From contig NZ_LMMV01000005.1 of the NCBI RefSeq assembly GCF_001422405.1, positions 1-64,000 of the forward strand: 64,000 nt of DNA. The letters run 5' to 3'. Origin of the DNA: Pseudorhodoferax sp. Leaf267 (GTDB taxonomy: Bacteria > Pseudomonadota > Gammaproteobacteria > Burkholderiales > Burkholderiaceae_C). Below are positions 61,706 through 64,000 of the stretch, one piece after another (the first letter of the stretch is position 1; each line of letters opens with the position of its first letter). The position numbers and the translations under genes were made by a program. Below the pieces are notes generated by a model that was not told the origin of the DNA, ran no database searches, and saw only the letters and a list, made by a program, of their open reading frames with translations.

Positions 61706-64000
61706 CGGACACCACCACCGCTCCGGCCCCAGCCCCGCCGCCGCGCAAGCGCCGCCGCCTGCTGCGCGCGCTGGGCTGGACGGGCGCCGGCCTGGCCACC
61801 GCGATGCTGGCCCTGGGCGGCACGGCCTGGTGGTGGAGCGGCACGCCGCAGTCGCTGGCGACCACGCTGGACTTCGCCTCGCGCTACCTGCCCGCGGGCC
61901 AGAGGCTGCAGACGCGCGAGGTCACAGGGTCGCTGCGCCAAGGCGGGCAATTGGGCTGGCTGCGCTGGCAGAGCCCCGACCTGACCGTGGAGGTCAACGC
62001 CGCGACGCTGCGCTGGCAATTGCGGCCCCTGCTCGACCGCCGCTTGGTGGTCGATCAGCTGCAGGCCAACAAGGTCGTGCTCACGCCCGGCCCGCCGACC
62101 GAAAAGCCGCCGGGCGAGCCGCTGCGCAGCGTGGAACTGCCGATCGACATCGAGCTGCCATTCGACGTGCGCGAGATCGTCTGGGCCGCCGCCACGCCCG
62201 TGACCGTCCACGGACTGGCCGGCCACTACCGCTACGCCGAACACACCCACGGGCTGCGGCTGGACGGCGTGGAAGTGGCCGACGGCCGCTACCAGGGCCA
62301 GCTGAGCCTGCAAGGCGCTGCGCCGATGGCGCTGACGGCAGCGCTGCGCGGCACCGTGACGGCACCGATGGCCGAGGGTGTCGCCCCGCTGGTGGTGCAG
62401 GCCGATGCCGACGTGCAGGGCACGCTGTCCGACCCCGAAGGCCGCCTGGCCGTGAAGGCCCGCGTGGCGCCCGCGGCCGGCAGCGACGACCCCATGCGCG
62501 CGAGCCTGGACGCAGAGATCGCGCCCTGGGCCACCCAGCCCGTCGTGCGCGCGCAGGGCGACTTCACGCGCATCGATGCCGCGCGGTTCTGGCCCACGGC
62601 GCCGCGCACCGATCTGTCGGGCGACGTCGTGGCTGGCCCGCTGCCCGGCGCCACACCGGCTGCGCCCGCCTGGCAGGCCCGCGTGCAGGCGCGCAACGCA
62701 CTGCCCGGCCCCTGGGACCAGCGCAAGCTGCCGCTCGCCAGCGTGGACGCCACGGCCCAGCTGCAGGGCCAGGACTGGACCATCCTGCCCAGCACGCTCG
62801 CGCTGGGCCAGGGCGAGATCCAGGTGCAGGGCCGCTACAGCCCGGCGCCCGCGCCGTGGCAGATCGAAGCCAAGGTGCAGGGCGTGCGGCCCTCTCTGCT
62901 CTACACGGGCCTGGACCCGTCCCCCATCTCGGGCACGGCCACTGCCACGCAGCAGGACAGCACCATCGCTTTCGATGTGGCGTTGAAGGCCGCGCCGGCC
63001 GGGCGCCAGGCCGCAGGCGGCGCGCTGATGGCCGGCCAGCGCGTGGACGAAATTCTGGCCAAGGGCCAATGGCGCGCGCAGACCCTGGACCTGCAGAACC
63101 TGCGCATCGACGCGGGCCCCGCCCGCCTGGCCGGCCAGTTGCGCGCGCAGATCGATGCCAAGGCCGGCGCCGGCCGTCTGGACTTCAGCGCGCCCGGCGC
63201 CACCGCCCGCATCGAAGGCGACATCGCGGCCACGCGCGGCACGGCTACGGCCAACGTGGACCTGCGCGACGCGGCAGCGCTGCAACGCTGGGTCAGCGCC
63301 TTGCCGGGCCTGTCCAACCTGTTCGCCGGCGCCACGGCCGCCGGCGCGGCGCAGCTGGACCTGCGCTGGCAGGGCGGCTGGGCCACGCTGCAGCAGCAGA
63401 TCGACCAGCCCTCGACACCGCTGCCCGGCCTGTCGGTGCAGATGGCCCTGAACGCTCCGCGGCTGGATCTGCAACTGCCGGCAGCGCCACCGGCCGTGGG
63501 CGCCACACCAGCCCCTGCGAACACGCCCACCCGCGTGCAGCTGCGCGGCCTCAAGGTCGACCTGGCCGGCACGCCGGCCAACGCCACGCTGGCCGTCGAT
63601 GGCACCGCCACGCTGGGCACGCAGCAGCTGCAGCTCAGCACGCGCGCCAGCGGCGGCATCGCGGGCCGCGACCAGTGGCGTCTGGCCCTGGCCAGCTTGC
63701 GCGCCACGGCCACGCTGCCCGACCCGGCCAAGCCCAATCCCGACACCTGGAGCCTGCAACTCGATTCGCCGCTGTCGGCCACGGTGCGCAAGACGCCGGC
63801 GCCGGGCTGGCGCGTCGAGGCCACCGGCGCCAGCGCGTCGGTCACCGGCCCCGTGCCCGGTACCGTGCGCCTGCAGTGGCAGCCCCTGCTGTTCGTACAG
63901 ACGGCGGGCAGCACACCGGATGCACCCGCGCGCTACCAGGTGCGCAGCAGCGGCCGGCTGCTGGGCCTGCCCATGGCCTGGGCGCAGGCCATGGCCGCGC
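61702..64000 (+). CDS. tamB: TamB translocation protein, N-terminal part (runs off window)
   Basis: Starts at TTG 61702 (TTGA overlap with the tamA stop); 766 codons are present and the frame is open at the edge. A basic leader (PPRKRRRLLRALGWTGAGLA) and a signal-anchor helix (about 22-43) are followed by a long beta-rich, AsmA/TamB-like repeat region (LRWQLRPLLDRRLVVDQLQA, GVEVADGRYQGQLSLQGAAP). It spans the periplasm between the inner membrane and TamA. An alternative downstream start exists at the internal ATG near 61803. Confidence 0.9.
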   Translation, partial: MTDTTTAPAPAPPPRKRRRLLRALGWTGAGLATAMLALGGTAWWWSGTPQSLATTLDFASRYLPAGQRLQTREVTGSLRQGGQLGWLRWQSPDLTVEVNAATLRWQLRPLLDRRLVVDQLQANKVVLTPGPPTEKPPGEPLRSVELPIDIELPFDVREIVWAAATPVTVHGLAGHYRYAEHTHGLRLDGVEVADGRYQGQLSLQGAAPMALTAALRGTVTAPMAEGVAPLVVQADADVQGTLSDPEGRLAVKARVAPAAGSDDPMRASLDAEIAPWATQPVVRAQGDFTRIDAARFWPTAPRTDLSGDVVAGPLPGATPAAPAWQARVQARNALPGPWDQRKLPLASVDATAQLQGQDWTILPSTLALGQGEIQVQGRYSPAPAPWQIEAKVQGVRPSLLYTGLDPSPISGTATATQQDSTIAFDVALKAAPAGRQAAGGALMAGQRVDEILAKGQWRAQTLDLQNLRIDAGPARLAGQLRAQIDAKAGAGRLDFSAPGATARIEGDIAATRGTATANVDLRDAAALQRWVSALPGLSNLFAGATAAGAAQLDLRWQGGWATLQQQIDQPSTPLPGLSVQMALNAPRLDLQLPAAPPAVGATPAPANTPTRVQLRGLKVDLAGTPANATLAVDGTATLGTQQLQLSTRASGGIAGRDQWRLALASLRATATLPDPAKPNPDTWSLQLDSPLSATVRKTPAPGWRVEATGASASVTGPVPGTVRLQWQPLLFVQTAGSTPDAPARYQVRSSGRLLGLPMAWAQAMAA

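Overview
GC-rich chromosomal DNA from a betaproteobacterium, most likely Burkholderiales/Comamonadaceae. The evidence is the aa3-oxidase locus order with small betaproteobacterial accessory genes (DUF2909, DUF2970, the 39-residue assembly protein), two Bug/TctC binding proteins, DUF1841, and an rpoH gene preceded by CIRCE. No rRNA, tRNA or CRISPR was seen. Assignments rest on motif reading; no database search was run.

Region 1 (1-2.9 kb): a remnant integron cassette array. Small orphan ORFs, all on the + strand, are separated by about 57-nt attC sites (745, 1099, 1481, 2108). The last cassette gene is cut by the end of an IS3-family element, which is itself truncated. Region 2 (2.9-9.3 kb): HD-domain protein, ArgO-like exporter with ArgP-like regulator, a two-subunit M16 peptidase pair, and ftsY. 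Region 3 (9.3-20.3 kb): an amino-acid/peptide regulon. A DctB/DctD (AauSR-like) two-component system lies in an operon with its own binding protein. Around it are two more binding proteins, a D-amino-acid-dehydrogenase-like enzyme, and an M20 lipoprotein peptidase paired with a small secreted protein that looks like a free-standing M20 lid domain. Three promoters here carry a -24/-12 (sigma-54) element plus a pair of ACGG-N4-CCGY palindromes, so the circuit can be read from the DNA.

Region 4 (20.3-29.1 kb): accessory DNA. It holds a TctC protein, two tandem LuxR-type regulators without luxI, and a tight minus-strand operon (SDR, 396-aa protein of unknown family, membrane desaturase, 2-oxoglutarate oxygenase, EamA exporter) that looks like a small-molecule pathway. 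The cluster is decaying: the desaturase is frameshifted, the exporter is truncated, and the divergent MocR-type regulator is cut and joined to an Rhs fragment.

Region 5 (29.2-34.7 kb): esterase, selD, CIRCE-rpoH, a TctC protein and a beta-helix protein. Region 6 (34.7-44.4 kb): the complete cytochrome aa3 oxidase locus (ctaC, ctaD, small assembly protein, ctaG, DUF2970, ctaE, then surf1, a thioredoxin-fold SCO-like gene, ctaA, ctaB and SCO1). Region 7 (44.4-56.3 kb): housekeeping and catabolic genes (methyltransferase, comF, trmL, MaoC, ParA, kefF/kefC-like pair, a TauE gene with an in-frame stop, adhesin-E-like protein, pcaIJF with an M20 amidohydrolase, DUF1841). Region 8 (56.3-64 kb): cytochrome c4, a MoxR-GNAT-VWA trio, and tamA-tamB, with tamB running off the end.
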